From IMG/VR virus record IMGVR_UViG_3300025102_004859, positions 1 through 29,673 of that record: 29,673 nt of DNA. One strand, given 5' to 3'. The number at the start of each line of letters is the position of its first letter. Position 1 is the first letter of the stretch. This stretch comes from a virus. Shown here in pieces: positions 4,809-13,750 of this stretch. The notes below the pieces were generated by a model. It ran no database searches and had not been told where the DNA came from. It saw only the letters and a list, made by a program, of their open reading frames with translations. The translations under genes were made by a program, and so were the position numbers.

Positions 4809-6013
4809 ACTATATTGTCCTCTTGATGTTCTACCATTTGTTCTATCCATATATCAAATATGTCTAATTGAAATCTTGCTCCTTCTTCACCACTATCTTT
4901 TATAATTTTATGTAAGTTGATGAGTATTTGATAACTTTGTGCAGTTAGTTCCCAGGGATTAAACACAACCTTAATATCATATATCGGATTATTTGGAATG
5001 TCCGTATGCAATTTTTTATCCAATTGATAATCTGTGTTTGGTTGTTCTTTCTCGATATATTGTAATATCTCCTCTCTGGCAGGAACCACCATATATTGAC
5101 AATAAGGTTCTAATTGTCTAATGGTTTCTACATCTGCAGCTTCTGTTAATTCAAATCCAATACTATAATGTGGTGTAATGATTGGTTTTAGATATGGGTC
5201 GTGTTCAACCATAGTTCCCCATTTTCTTATGAAGTTTCTCGTGCTTCTTTCATTTTGTGCTAACCACTCATCAGTTTCTCTATTTTTCATAAACACTTGT
5301 CCGTCAGGATTTCGTTTTGCTCCGTCTGCAAATCGTGAACCACGACAAGTCATATGATAAACACAACCTTTTCTTGTCTGAACTACTTTATATCCTGCTA
5401 AAATAAATCTATTGAATATATCACTATCCTCTTTTGATTGTGGTGCGAACAATGGGTCGTGTCCACCAATCTTTTGGAAGTCCTCTTTATAGATAGCCCA
5501 AGGAGCGAATATACCCTCAGTAGTTTCTTGTTCTGGCTTGTAATCATTACTGAACCAATTTAATAACTCTTGCTCTTTGAACTCCTCTGGTTCTATACCG
5601 AAGTCTATTAATACCTTTTCCGGTCCTGGTGGGTGTAGTGGTGGTTCTATTCTTGTTCCACTCACAACCACACCTGGTTTGATATGTCTTAGTATCTCCT
5701 TATCAAATCCTGGTAAAGAATACATATCGGCGTGATATATCATCACAATATCATTTGTAGCATAATCATTAATTAATGTATCGTATAGAATAGTGTGTCC
5801 TAATCTTTTTGGTCCCTCGTTTCTGTGTATTTTTACATTAGCATCTTTTTCTGCTATCTCTTTCATCCACTCCCAAGTTCCGTCATCTGAAAAATCATCT
5901 GCCATACAAATCTCGTGTCTGTATCCAAGGTTTTTTCTAATACTATCATATGACCATTTGAGATATTTTAGATTTGACCTTGAAGGTTGTATAAATGATA
6001 TTGTTTTATCCAT
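4793..6013 (-). CDS. GT2-type (GT-A) glycosyltransferase with C-terminal extension
   Basis: A 406-residue enzyme. The first about 250 residues are a GT-A domain of family 2: SFIQPSRSN at the start, ADDFSDDGT (residues 38 to 46) binding the nucleotide, and HAD (94 to 96) in the place of the metal-binding DxD. A region with KEDSDIFNRFILAGYKV matches the acceptor-side ED motif. The last 150 residues form a separate domain beginning around ITPHYSIGFEL, which I do not recognise. It would transfer a sugar from a nucleotide donor. The acceptor is unknown. ATG 6013 overlaps the upstream stop by 8 bases. This is the last gene of the glycan block. Confidence 0.85.
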   Translation of the reverse strand: MDKTISFIQPSRSNLKYLKWSYDSIRKNLGYRHEICMADDFSDDGTWEWMKEIAEKDANVKIHRNEGPKRLGHTILYDTLINDYATNDIVMIYHADMYSLPGFDKEILRHIKPGVVVSGTRIEPPLHPPGPEKVLIDFGIEPEEFKEQELLNWFSNDYKPEQETTEGIFAPWAIYKEDFQKIGGHDPLFAPQSKEDSDIFNRFILAGYKVVQTRKGCVYHMTCRGSRFADGAKRNPDGQVFMKNRETDEWLAQNERSTRNFIRKWGTMVEHDPYLKPIITPHYSIGFELTEAADVETIRQLEPYCQYMVVPAREEILQYIEKEQPNTDYQLDKKLHTDIPNNPIYDIKVVFNPWELTAQSYQILINLHKIIKDSGEEGARFQLDIFDIWIEQMVEHQEDNIVCDSN

Positions 6014-6938
6014 TTTTAAATTCCTTGTTTACTTTTTGGAAATCTTTTAACCAAGCTTCCTCTGAATAATGTTTATCAAATAATTCTCTCGTTTGTTCTG
6101 AACACTCATTGTAGAAGAATTTATCCTCATATAGTTTTTTTAATATTCTTTGAGCACCCTGTATATCTCCTACCTCAACCGTAGTTTGTGGGTGTAATAA
6201 ATCTTGTGTATCTAATCCACCATATCCTAAACAAGGTGTTCCGTGCCAACTTAGATTCATACTAAATGTTCCAGCTGCATGTGTTCTCATCATATGAATT
6301 CCAACTTTGTATTTACCACACTCTTTTATCCACTCTCTCCAACTTAGATAAGGTAGATAAGTGATATCTGGAATCATATCTTCCTCTTGTTGTTTTCTAC
6401 CCATTGATACATTTGTGATTGGTTGATTTACTGCGTGAGCTATCAAATAACTATCCAACCCACTATACCAACTCGTAAAATTACCACCCAATATAATTCC
6501 CTCTTTATCATTTGAATATTGAGCACTTTCTAATCCCTCTGGCAACATAAGAGTTCTCATCACTCTTACATCTTTACAACCTAATCCTTTATAATATTTG
6601 ATGTCTGATTCATTATGACACCAAACCCAATCTGCTTTTCTTAGATTTTCAACAAATTGAAATTGTTGTTCAACTGAGTAATCTTGGAAATACCAATGTG
6701 GTCCCTCTTGCATTATCGCAATCTTATCACAATGTTGTTTGAACCAATCAACATCTAAGTTTGGTTTTGTTTTTGGTATCGTGACCACCCCTAAATCATA
6801 TTTCTCTGTCGGTGTTTTTCCGTAAGGACACCAATCTGCGTCCATCATTATTGACCAAGCTATATCATTTCTTGCATTTGGAAATGTTCTCTCTACTTTT
6901 CCTACGATACCACTTTCTGAAAAGAATACTACTTTCAT
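6006..6938 (-). CDS. GT-B-like glycosyltransferase
   Basis: A 310-residue protein with Rossmann-like halves typical of GT-B enzymes. The N-terminal half begins MKVVFFSESGIVGKVERTFP. The C-terminal half opens with ILGGNFTSWYSGLDSY and contains WIKECGKYKVGIHMMRTHAAGT followed by SWHGTPCLGYGG, the kind of glycine-rich donor-binding segment seen in GT4-type enzymes, without a clean E-x7-E. The ATG overlaps the previous stop as ATGA. The family is assigned by fold-like pattern only, so the sugar specificity is open. It is flanked by a GT2 and a deacetylase in the glycan operon. Confidence 0.7.
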   Translation of the reverse strand: MKVVFFSESGIVGKVERTFPNARNDIAWSIMMDADWCPYGKTPTEKYDLGVVTIPKTKPNLDVDWFKQHCDKIAIMQEGPHWYFQDYSVEQQFQFVENLRKADWVWCHNESDIKYYKGLGCKDVRVMRTLMLPEGLESAQYSNDKEGIILGGNFTSWYSGLDSYLIAHAVNQPITNVSMGRKQQEEDMIPDITYLPYLSWREWIKECGKYKVGIHMMRTHAAGTFSMNLSWHGTPCLGYGGLDTQDLLHPQTTVEVGDIQGAQRILKKLYEDKFFYNECSEQTRELFDKHYSEEAWLKDFQKVNKEFKNG

Positions 6939-7606
6939 TTTATTTCCGATATTGTTTTGAATTGTAACTCATTGTATTGTGATAATAAATATTTGACAAC
7001 TTGTTGAAAATGTAAATAATTTTTCTCACTCCAAACATTGTCGTTCCAATCCCCCTGGATATGTGATTGAAACATAAAAGTCTCCCCGTACAAATTGATA
7101 TTATCTGTTTCGTGTATCCCGTCTGCTCCCACAAAATGTTGAGTGTCAAATTGAATACCCTGGTTTATTTGTTCGTGTTGTGCCACCCAATCAAAATAAC
7201 TTGATATAGCAGTGGCTGCTTCTTGTTGAATACCCCAACCTGGCGCTCTAAATCCTTTTGGTTTGTGTCCACATTGTTCCCATAAGTCTAATGACTCCTG
7301 AATTCTTTCGGTTGCCTCTACGAAGTTCAATTCTAAGAACTCCTGGTCTCCTATCTGTTCAAATGTATATTTCTGAACATCGTGATAATGTCCGTGGTTT
7401 GCCAGTTCAACCCAGTCAAATTGTTTCCAATATGATACCCAGTCTTTTGTCAACTTATACTTATGATGATAATAACTTGGGCAGAATAGGGTAAATTTGA
7501 CCCCAAATTCGTCATTTAACGAACGCAAATAATCAACTTGGACATCACCCTCGCATCCCCAACCTTGTTCTGGGTGCAAATCATCAATCGCTACAACTAA
7601 GTTCAT
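6935..7606 (-). CDS. polysaccharide deacetylase (NodB-like)
   Basis: A 223-residue NodB-homology protein. Motif 1 is AIDDLHPE (Asp8, Asp9), motif 2 HGHYH (His71, His75), motif 3 FRAPGWG (Arg120), with a late SHIQ segment for the C-terminal histidine. These residues bind the metal and catalyse removal of N- or O-acetyl groups in carbohydrate esterase family 4 and related DUF2334-type proteins. No signal peptide is present, so it would act inside the cell on a nucleotide sugar or lipid-linked intermediate. ATG 7606 overlaps the previous stop as ATGA. It is the second putative deacetylase of the block (see the PIG-L domain at 9489). Confidence 0.82.
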   Translation of the reverse strand: MNLVVAIDDLHPEQGWGCEGDVQVDYLRSLNDEFGVKFTLFCPSYYHHKYKLTKDWVSYWKQFDWVELANHGHYHDVQKYTFEQIGDQEFLELNFVEATERIQESLDLWEQCGHKPKGFRAPGWGIQQEAATAISSYFDWVAQHEQINQGIQFDTQHFVGADGIHETDNINLYGETFMFQSHIQGDWNDNVWSEKNYLHFQQVVKYLLSQYNELQFKTISEIK

Positions 7607-8583
7607 TTTTTCAATTCTTTCTTGTTAAATGGTTCTTGTGAGTAGAATAACTTATTTAAATTACCCTTTGATATTTCATTATATTCTTTATACCAACCTC
7701 TTGTTGACCTTTTGAAGTGTGTGTTTTTAGATTGGTCCTCATCTTTGACATAATTTCTTTTTCTGGTATGATTTCTATTATGAACTTTCAATATATTTTT
7801 GATGACATATTGTTTGTAGTTTTCTCCCATATGTAATCTACAACTTTCTAAAAATGCACTATCGTCTCCGTTCATAAATACTGCCGGTGGAATATTTGCA
7901 CCTGTTCTCAATAAGTCTGATGATATTATTAGTCCACTTCCGTCAAACTTTGGATAGGTTATCATTTGAACATCTAATTCTGTTGTCTTAGAATTAACTT
8001 CGTCCATTTCCTCTTGGCTCATAGTATATCTGATACTCCAAGGTGATGATTCTGCTAATTTTGTATCCTCTGGGGTATCCATTGAATAGTATGGTTTATC
8101 TGTAAACTCCGGGTGTTCTAATACTTTCCAACTATCGTCCCACATTTTTCTAATACCAAATGTTGCTATAAATCTGTTGATATTGTTAGACTTAGAGTGT
8201 TCCATAAGTTGTTCTAATATTCCGAACATTTGTCTTGGCATTAAACAATCTGATTCACCCCATATAATATAATCACACTCATTACATTGGTTATTTAGTT
8301 CTCTACGATAGTCTGCCATTGTGTATGGTTTATCATTATCCTCATAGAATAAACTTACGAAATCATATTTCTTTTCAAGTTTTTCAATCTTGGCATAAAT
8401 AGATTGTAGAGCTGTGCTCTCCTCAAAATACTCTGACATATTCCACATCATCTCTACCTTGACATTTTCTTTGTTCTCAATATCTTGTAATGCCAGATGA
8501 ACTGATTTTAGATACTCTTCCACCATTTCTATTTCATAGAACATAACGTGGCACCCTATGATATATTTGTTATTTAATTTCAT
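7603..8583 (-). CDS. GT-A-like glycosyltransferase
   Basis: A 326-residue protein with an N-terminal region that reads as a divergent GT-A fold: start IIGCHVMFYEIEMVEEYLKS, a strand with a DxD-like motif at YIIWGESDCLMP (Glu110-Ser-Asp112), and later YPKFDGSGLIISSDLLR and FMNGDDSAFLESCRLHMG. The last resembles the acceptor or catalytic 'ED' region of family 2. The C-terminus is basic and polar (RNHTRKRNYVKDEDQ). The substrate is unknown. The ATG overlaps the upstream stop by 14 bases. Confidence in GT-A is good, the exact family is not certain. Confidence 0.72.
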   Translation of the reverse strand: MKLNNKYIIGCHVMFYEIEMVEEYLKSVHLALQDIENKENVKVEMMWNMSEYFEESTALQSIYAKIEKLEKKYDFVSLFYEDNDKPYTMADYRRELNNQCNECDYIIWGESDCLMPRQMFGILEQLMEHSKSNNINRFIATFGIRKMWDDSWKVLEHPEFTDKPYYSMDTPEDTKLAESSPWSIRYTMSQEEMDEVNSKTTELDVQMITYPKFDGSGLIISSDLLRTGANIPPAVFMNGDDSAFLESCRLHMGENYKQYVIKNILKVHNRNHTRKRNYVKDEDQSKNTHFKRSTRGWYKEYNEISKGNLNKLFYSQEPFNKKELKK

Positions 8584-9499
8584 TTTTAATTACCTCTAAT
8601 AATTCTGTGTAGTCATTATCACCAGTTTCATTTACTTTGTGTTCATATGTCTTTTCATTTATCTTACCAATGATATCAAATACTGGAATACATTTATTAT
8701 TTGATAGTCTTTGAAAATATGAGTTCTCTCCAAAATAGTTTGGTCTTAGTTCTTTTCCTTGAGTTACATAAGATATTACTGGTCTGTCCCACAAACAACT
8801 TAAAACCGTACTACCACCACAAGGTGCTATAAAATAATCCGTGTTTGCCATTAACATTAGTTGTGTTGTGTTGTAATCATATTTATCCACTAAGTCATCA
8901 AATAAATGAACATTATCAAAATACTTTGGTAAATCTCTATCCGATATGTTCCCAACTTCCTCAACATCTGCCCTAATGTCCAGTCCCGATTGCATAGTGC
9001 TTACTTCATTTTGGTCCATTGGAAACTCTCCACCAAAAGTTCCTGAATTGACTGGTCTTTTGTAAATCACATTATAACCCTTTTCTGTTAGATATGAAAA
9101 CATATCATATAAAGACTGAATATCAAAATAACCAAATGGTTCGTGTGCGTGTTCTAAATTGTATTTGTTTGATATGAAAACCATTTTACCCATATTGAAC
9201 TCATCATTTTTGTAATGTTCCCTATATTGTGGAACTTCCCACTCATCATAATTCAAAACACCTGGTTCCTCTATTGGATTAACTCCGTGTATCCAGTTAT
9301 TTGGTAGAGTATCTAATCCTGCTATTCTATTATCTATTGTTCTTTCGTCAAACGCTTCTCTTACATCATTACACCAGAAATAGAATGGTCTCATACCCTT
9401 TGATGTTATGATTGTTTTTACTTTATCACGATTATAATAAGCATAAGGTATGGTTAATGCTAATTCTATTCCGAACTCAGGATTAGTTTTAATAATCAT
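8570..9499 (-). CDS. GT-B-like glycosyltransferase
   Basis: A 309-residue protein. Its second half carries MANTDYFIAPCGGSTVLSC and then WDRPVISYVTQGKELR, a pattern shared with GT-B enzymes and heptosyl/fucosyltransferase-like proteins, where a Gly-Gly-Ser loop holds the nucleotide sugar. The N-terminal half begins TNPEFGIELALTIPYAYYN and has MGKMVFISNKYNLEH. I selected ATG 9499 because AAAAGG lies at the right distance. The codon at 9505 is TTG. No signal peptide or membrane segment. Substrate unknown. The call rests on pattern, so other nucleotide-binding folds remain possible. Confidence 0.62.
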   Translation of the reverse strand: MIIKTNPEFGIELALTIPYAYYNRDKVKTIITSKGMRPFYFWCNDVREAFDERTIDNRIAGLDTLPNNWIHGVNPIEEPGVLNYDEWEVPQYREHYKNDEFNMGKMVFISNKYNLEHAHEPFGYFDIQSLYDMFSYLTEKGYNVIYKRPVNSGTFGGEFPMDQNEVSTMQSGLDIRADVEEVGNISDRDLPKYFDNVHLFDDLVDKYDYNTTQLMLMANTDYFIAPCGGSTVLSCLWDRPVISYVTQGKELRPNYFGENSYFQRLSNNKCIPVFDIIGKINEKTYEHKVNETGDNDYTELLEVIKNEIK

Positions 9500-10424
9500 T
9501 TTCAACCTTTTTAATTATATGAAATCCCTCTGCATATTTACAATTTGCTTGGATACCACGATATTGTGCCATTAGTTTTAGATTTTTTGTTACATCAAAA
9601 CCAACCTTTTTATACTTTTCAAATTGACTTTTATGACACTCAGCTGATACTATCTTTTGGTCAAATGTCGTATCGATATCCACGAAGTAATTTATGTTCA
9701 TAGGATTTTCTGATTGTCTTGGTATTGGTATTTGTTCATAACAATATACATTTGGAACATATCTTGCAGCAGCCATTGTTGTTCTGAAAGTTGCTATATG
9801 GTCTTGATTACTATCTCCTGCCCAATGAGTATAGATAGTATCTATTTCGTATTCTTTGATTAGTTTCTCTAACTCTGATACACTTTCTAAATTGAATGGA
9901 ACATTTAAATCTGTAAATGGTAAATAATGTATTTCATCAACACCTAATGCTTCTGCCGCACATTGTGTTTCCTTTTTTAATTGTTCGTGAGAACGAATAA
10001 CTTTACCAGTTGTTTTATCAACTGATTGAGTATCAGTCATACAAACATAAATAACTTTATCTCCTCGTTGTTTATGTTTTATCAATGTTCCACCACAACC
10101 AAACTCTATATCGTCCGGGTGTGCTCCGATAGCCATTATATGTTTAATTTTTGGAATAGACTTATCATCAACGAACACATCAACACCTGGTTTTTTACCA
10201 ACCTCTATTTTGTGATACTTTACACCCCACTCGTCTAGTTGTTGTTTAGTAAACTCTAACCAATTCTCACCTGACCAATGACCTCTTGAAGTGGAAATAA
10301 TAATGTGATGACCCTCATCATACAACTCATTTATTCTTTTTACAACTTTTGAAAATGGTTTTGCTTCTTCATATGGAACTCCACCACTACATATCGTATT
10401 ATCTATGTCGAAACAATATTTCAC
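9489..10424 (-). CDS. fusion of HAD-type phosphatase and PIG-L (LmbE) deacetylase
   Basis: A 311-residue two-domain enzyme. Residues 1 to about 92 are a minimal HAD phosphatase: FDIDNTIC (Asp6, Asp8), IISTSRGH, and GKKPGVDVFVDD (Lys and Asp86-Asp87). From about residue 95 follows a PIG-L/LmbE N-deacetylase: AIGAHPDDIEFGCGGTL (AHPDD at 101 to 105) and, later, SNQDHIATFR for the second metal-binding cluster. Almost no linker separates them. The pair would remove a phosphate and an N-acetyl (or similar) group, perhaps on one sugar. The start is GTG 10424, overlapping the upstream TGA as GTGA. The TTG at 10442 is a weaker choice. Confidence 0.87.
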   Translation of the reverse strand: MKYCFDIDNTICSGGVPYEEAKPFSKVVKRINELYDEGHHIIISTSRGHWSGENWLEFTKQQLDEWGVKYHKIEVGKKPGVDVFVDDKSIPKIKHIMAIGAHPDDIEFGCGGTLIKHKQRGDKVIYVCMTDTQSVDKTTGKVIRSHEQLKKETQCAAEALGVDEIHYLPFTDLNVPFNLESVSELEKLIKEYEIDTIYTHWAGDSNQDHIATFRTTMAAARYVPNVYCYEQIPIPRQSENPMNINYFVDIDTTFDQKIVSAECHKSQFEKYKKVGFDVTKNLKLMAQYRGIQANCKYAEGFHIIKKVENDY

Positions 10425-11368
10425 AATACTATCTCGTCCCAATATCTCGTAATGGTTATCTCGTCTGGTTCTTCAAGTTCAAGTTTATCACCAAACTTTT
10501 CTGCTAATATCACATCAACAAAATTAATACCTGCTATTGTTGTGAATATTGAACCACCACCAAATCTTGGATTGATTTCAGTTAGTTTTGGCTTTCCATC
10601 TTTGTCCTCTTTCATCTGAACACATAATGGTCCACGAAAACTTTGGTCTTGAAAAAACATCTCTAAGAACATAATCATATCTCTATTCAACTCAATCTTA
10701 CCACAAGTAGAATTACCACCCTTAACATTTACTCTTTTTCTTGGAACGATTACTTTTGTTTTATCTGTTAGTAAAACATCAATGGTCCACTCCTGTCCTG
10801 GTAAGTATTCTTGATATATCCTCATTGGTCTATTTTCAACTGCTGCTATATGTCCCGCATTTTCAAGTAATTCAAATCCACGACTACCTCGTCCCGTGAT
10901 TGGCTTTTGAACCATTGGCAAATCTAAATTTTCCCAACTCATTTCTGTTTGTGGCATATGACTACCATAAAATGTTTTGTAGTGTTTGTAGAAATCATAT
11001 TTGTCTTGACATAACTTTATTAGTTTTTCATTACACATATAAGAGTTTTCATATTTTGATAAATAAGCTAAATCCTCTTCACCTGTTGGTAAAATTAAGT
11101 CTGGTTGTTCTCGTTTGATTATTTCATCATATTGATTAAAACAATCTGGAACTTGGTCAACCACAATACCTTTATCTACCCATTGTAGTCCTACTGCATT
11201 TTCATCACTATCAACTCCTATGACATATAATTGTTCTCTATATTTAGAACGATTAATCATCTTGATAACTGATTGTCCAGCTATACCACCGACATAAGTC
11301 AACATTATTTTGAACTTGTCTTTTTTCTTTTCAAGTTCTTGTATTCCCATTACTTCTTCCAAATCCAT
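10421..11368 (-). CDS. ATP-grasp ligase (carbamoyl-phosphate synthase-like)
   Basis: A 315-residue ATP-grasp enzyme. An N-terminal Rossmann pre-domain (KIMLTYVGGIAGQSVIK, then YVIGVDSD) is followed by the ATP-grasp fold: MVQKPITGRGSRGFE (Lys155 and the flexible glycine loop), IYQEYLPGQEWTIDV, and the metal-binding strand EINPRFGGGS (264 to 273). Enzymes of this group activate a carboxylate as acyl-phosphate and join it to an amine. In a sugar operon beside a deacetylase, a plausible job is attaching an amino acid or other acid to a freed amino group. That is inference. ATG 11368 overlaps the stop before it as TAATG. A second in-frame ATG follows six codons later. Confidence 0.85.
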   Translation of the reverse strand: MDLEEVMGIQELEKKKDKFKIMLTYVGGIAGQSVIKMINRSKYREQLYVIGVDSDENAVGLQWVDKGIVVDQVPDCFNQYDEIIKREQPDLILPTGEEDLAYLSKYENSYMCNEKLIKLCQDKYDFYKHYKTFYGSHMPQTEMSWENLDLPMVQKPITGRGSRGFELLENAGHIAAVENRPMRIYQEYLPGQEWTIDVLLTDKTKVIVPRKRVNVKGGNSTCGKIELNRDMIMFLEMFFQDQSFRGPLCVQMKEDKDGKPKLTEINPRFGGGSIFTTIAGINFVDVILAEKFGDKLELEEPDEITITRYWDEIVL

Positions 11369-12234
11369 TAGATTAACTCCTTGATTTCCTCAATAGTGAA
11401 TTGTTCTGCCTCATTAGAATATAACCCGTCTTCTGATATCTTCTCGTGTAGGTTTTCTCCAATTTGTAGTCCAATAGTTTTTACTTTTAATTCCTGACCC
11501 TCTGGTAAATACTTTTCTGCCATAGCATCAAGTAGATTACCCATACTCATAGACTTCATACTTGGAAAGTGGAAATGACTTGTCGTAGCATTTTCCATAC
11601 AATCAAATATTAAATCAACTGCTTGATTAAGTGTCCAGAAATATCTTGTTGCTTCTGGGTCTGTCACGATAATCTCTTCACCATTTTGTAGTTTGTCTTT
11701 CCAAATACATAATACTGAACCAGTTGAATATAACACATTACCATAACGAACTATTCTGAATTTAGTTTGTGGATAATCTTGTTCAAATTGTGTGAACATT
11801 CTTTCCATAAGATATTTGGTTGCTCCATAAGTTCCACTAACTTGAGCTGCTTTATCTGTTGAAATACCAATCACGAACTCCACATCATTTTTCACTGCTT
11901 GTTCCAATACATTCATACTACCAATTACATTAGACTTGATACACTCTCTACCTTGTGTTTCTGCTAATCCCACATGCTTGAATGCAGCCAAATGAAATAC
12001 ACCTGTGATACCTCTCATTAATCGTGGTAGTGTAAACTCATCACAAATATCTCCGGTATGGATTTCTAGTTTGCTATCTTTATATTTAGATTTTAATTCT
12101 ATTAGTTTACCCTCGTTTCTTGATACGGTAATTACTTCTCCACCTTGTTGTAGAATTCTCTCAATCAGTTCTCCACCAAGGAATCCTGCTCCTCCGGTTA
12201 TTAAGTATTTTTTTCCTTGTTCGATTTTAATCAC
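11368..12234 (-). CDS. PseB/CapD-like UDP-sugar 4,6-dehydratase (extended SDR)
   Basis: A 288-residue NAD(P)-dependent sugar dehydratase. The Rossmann loop TGGAGFLG (13 to 20), FHLAAFKHV (80 to 88), ISTDKAA (STDK at 125 to 128) and YGATK (136 to 140) follow the order seen in UDP-GlcNAc 4,6-dehydratases such as PseB, FlaA1 and CapD. RYGNVLYSTGSV and TDPEATRYFWTL are also diagnostic. Such enzymes make a 4-keto-6-deoxy sugar, with C5 inversion in PseB. It lacks the membrane domain of large CapD proteins. I chose GTG 12234 because AGGAGA lies six bases upstream. A longer frame from 12297 would run back into the radical SAM gene. Confidence 0.86.
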   Translation of the reverse strand: MIKIEQGKKYLITGGAGFLGGELIERILQQGGEVITVSRNEGKLIELKSKYKDSKLEIHTGDICDEFTLPRLMRGITGVFHLAAFKHVGLAETQGRECIKSNVIGSMNVLEQAVKNDVEFVIGISTDKAAQVSGTYGATKYLMERMFTQFEQDYPQTKFRIVRYGNVLYSTGSVLCIWKDKLQNGEEIIVTDPEATRYFWTLNQAVDLIFDCMENATTSHFHFPSMKSMSMGNLLDAMAEKYLPEGQELKVKTIGLQIGENLHEKISEDGLYSNEAEQFTIEEIKELI

Positions 12235-12240
12235 TTTATT

Positions 12241-12246
12241 TCTCCT
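12241..12246 (-). promoter_or_regulatory. ribosome binding site AGGAGA deciding GTG start at 12234
   Basis: AGGAGA lies six bases before GTG 12234 and just before the stop region of the radical SAM gene. Spacing and strength select this GTG over an in-frame upstream start at 12297 that has no such signal. Confidence 0.7.
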
Positions 12247-13750
12247 AATCTTTATACCAATTATTACTAATTTGGTTTTTTTGTTCTTCTCTCTCAATAC
12301 GAACCGGTGAACCTACACCAAAATTCATATCACTTTCCGTTTGATTTACTAACAATGTCATTAAGTGGTCATAGGAATCCATAAACCTACAATCACTATC
12401 AGTTCTATCTACTTCAACTTTATTATCAATAAAATCTTTTAATGTGTCTTCCAAAGACTTTTCTCCCACTCTACCTGCTACGAACTTTTGATTTCCTGGT
12501 CTGTCTAAGAAACCTGCTTCCCTATAAAGGAATATATCCCCTAAACTATCAATAGCAACTGACATTTGTGGATATCCTGATTTTCTCATCTCTTTACCTG
12601 AAACCCTTGCTAATGGTTTACCAAGAACTCCGTCTCCAAGTGCGACCATAGCATATCCAAAATCCACATGCATATCTGGACATTCTTTGTCTTTTCTTTC
12701 ATTAAATTCTTTGAACACATCTATCAATTGTGTTCTTTGTTCGTCTGTCATCAGACCCTCTAAATGATATTTTCTACCCTCAACTTGTTTATCTACATCA
12801 TCATTTATTTCTGTAACACTTCCAAAGTCCTCTCGTAATGTTATGAAATCAACTCCTCTACCATTATCCACCTGTGAGTTAACCTCATTAACATAATCTA
12901 GTAGTTCTAAGATTGTATCGATATTCTCTGGTAGAATAATATAATTTAGTCCAAACTTTAAGTTTGGGTTTTTTTCATTTCTCATTTTTAAAAACTCTAT
13001 CATATTTTTCTTAACTAACTGATATGCTTTCTTGTGTCTTGTTACAAAATATGTCGATTCCTCATTGGTTCCATATAATGAAATACGAAGTGAGTCTAAA
13101 TCCCAAAAACCTGGATTTCTTTCCAAGAACTTCTTGGTTAACATATGTCCATTTGTAATTAATGGAACTCTTACACCCTCAGACTTTGCATGTGATATGA
13201 TATCACTTAAACCCGAATTAGTTAGTGGTTCTAGTCCACCTGATATTGATAGTGTTGAGTGTTTTGGCATATTTGAAATGATGTCTTTAAATCTTTGGTT
13301 CCCCTCTTTCATAACACTACCTCTATACTTAGCGTTCTGATTTCTACCACAAAATCCACAATAATACATACACGATAAACCTGGAAACAATGCTAATCTA
13401 AATGGATATTGATATTCGTAATTAACGACCTTTTCATTTACCCCATTTTTGATATAAGGTATCATTGTGTTCCAATACTTTCTACCTAATCCCTCTTTCA
13501 CTATTAATTGTTGAAAGAAATCATTATTGTAAATCACTTTATTTAAATCTCTGAGTTCGTCTTTACTGATATTCAACTCGTCTAATAAATCTTTTTGTGT
13601 TGTCCAGGGCATTTCTGATAGTCTATGTATAATAAGAGCTATTTCCTCAACCATAGAATTATCTACCTCATCACCTATGATAGTGTGAACTTTATCTGAC
13701 ATATGATATTCACTTTGAAGCCAGTTTCTCATTATTTCGACTTTATTCAT
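12245..13750 (-). CDS. radical SAM enzyme, possibly DesII-like
   Basis: A 501-residue radical SAM protein. The Fe-S motif is C127-x3-C131-x2-C134 (LSCMYYCGFCGRN), followed by SISGGLEPLT (the GGE-like motif) and LITNGHMLTKKFLE, all in the usual order. About 115 residues of helical sequence precede the core, and a late segment reads GDIFLYREAGFLDRPGNQKF. Length and motif placement recall dTDP-4-amino-sugar ammonia-lyases such as DesII and EryCV, which act on amino-deoxy sugars. I base this on general resemblance, so other radical SAM roles are possible. The next gene makes a 4-keto-6-deoxy sugar, which fits a deoxysugar pathway. Confidence 0.75.
   Translation of the reverse strand: MNKVEIMRNWLQSEYHMSDKVHTIIGDEVDNSMVEEIALIIHRLSEMPWTTQKDLLDELNISKDELRDLNKVIYNNDFFQQLIVKEGLGRKYWNTMIPYIKNGVNEKVVNYEYQYPFRLALFPGLSCMYYCGFCGRNQNAKYRGSVMKEGNQRFKDIISNMPKHSTLSISGGLEPLTNSGLSDIISHAKSEGVRVPLITNGHMLTKKFLERNPGFWDLDSLRISLYGTNEESTYFVTRHKKAYQLVKKNMIEFLKMRNEKNPNLKFGLNYIILPENIDTILELLDYVNEVNSQVDNGRGVDFITLREDFGSVTEINDDVDKQVEGRKYHLEGLMTDEQRTQLIDVFKEFNERKDKECPDMHVDFGYAMVALGDGVLGKPLARVSGKEMRKSGYPQMSVAIDSLGDIFLYREAGFLDRPGNQKFVAGRVGEKSLEDTLKDFIDNKVEVDRTDSDCRFMDSYDHLMTLLVNQTESDMNFGVGSPVRIEREEQKNQISNNWYKD

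Noticed and set aside
12005-13340. Plus-strand ORFs of about 100 codons opposite the dehydratase and radical SAM genes
   Set aside because: They are antisense to genes with full motif sets. All supported genes in the window are on the minus strand.
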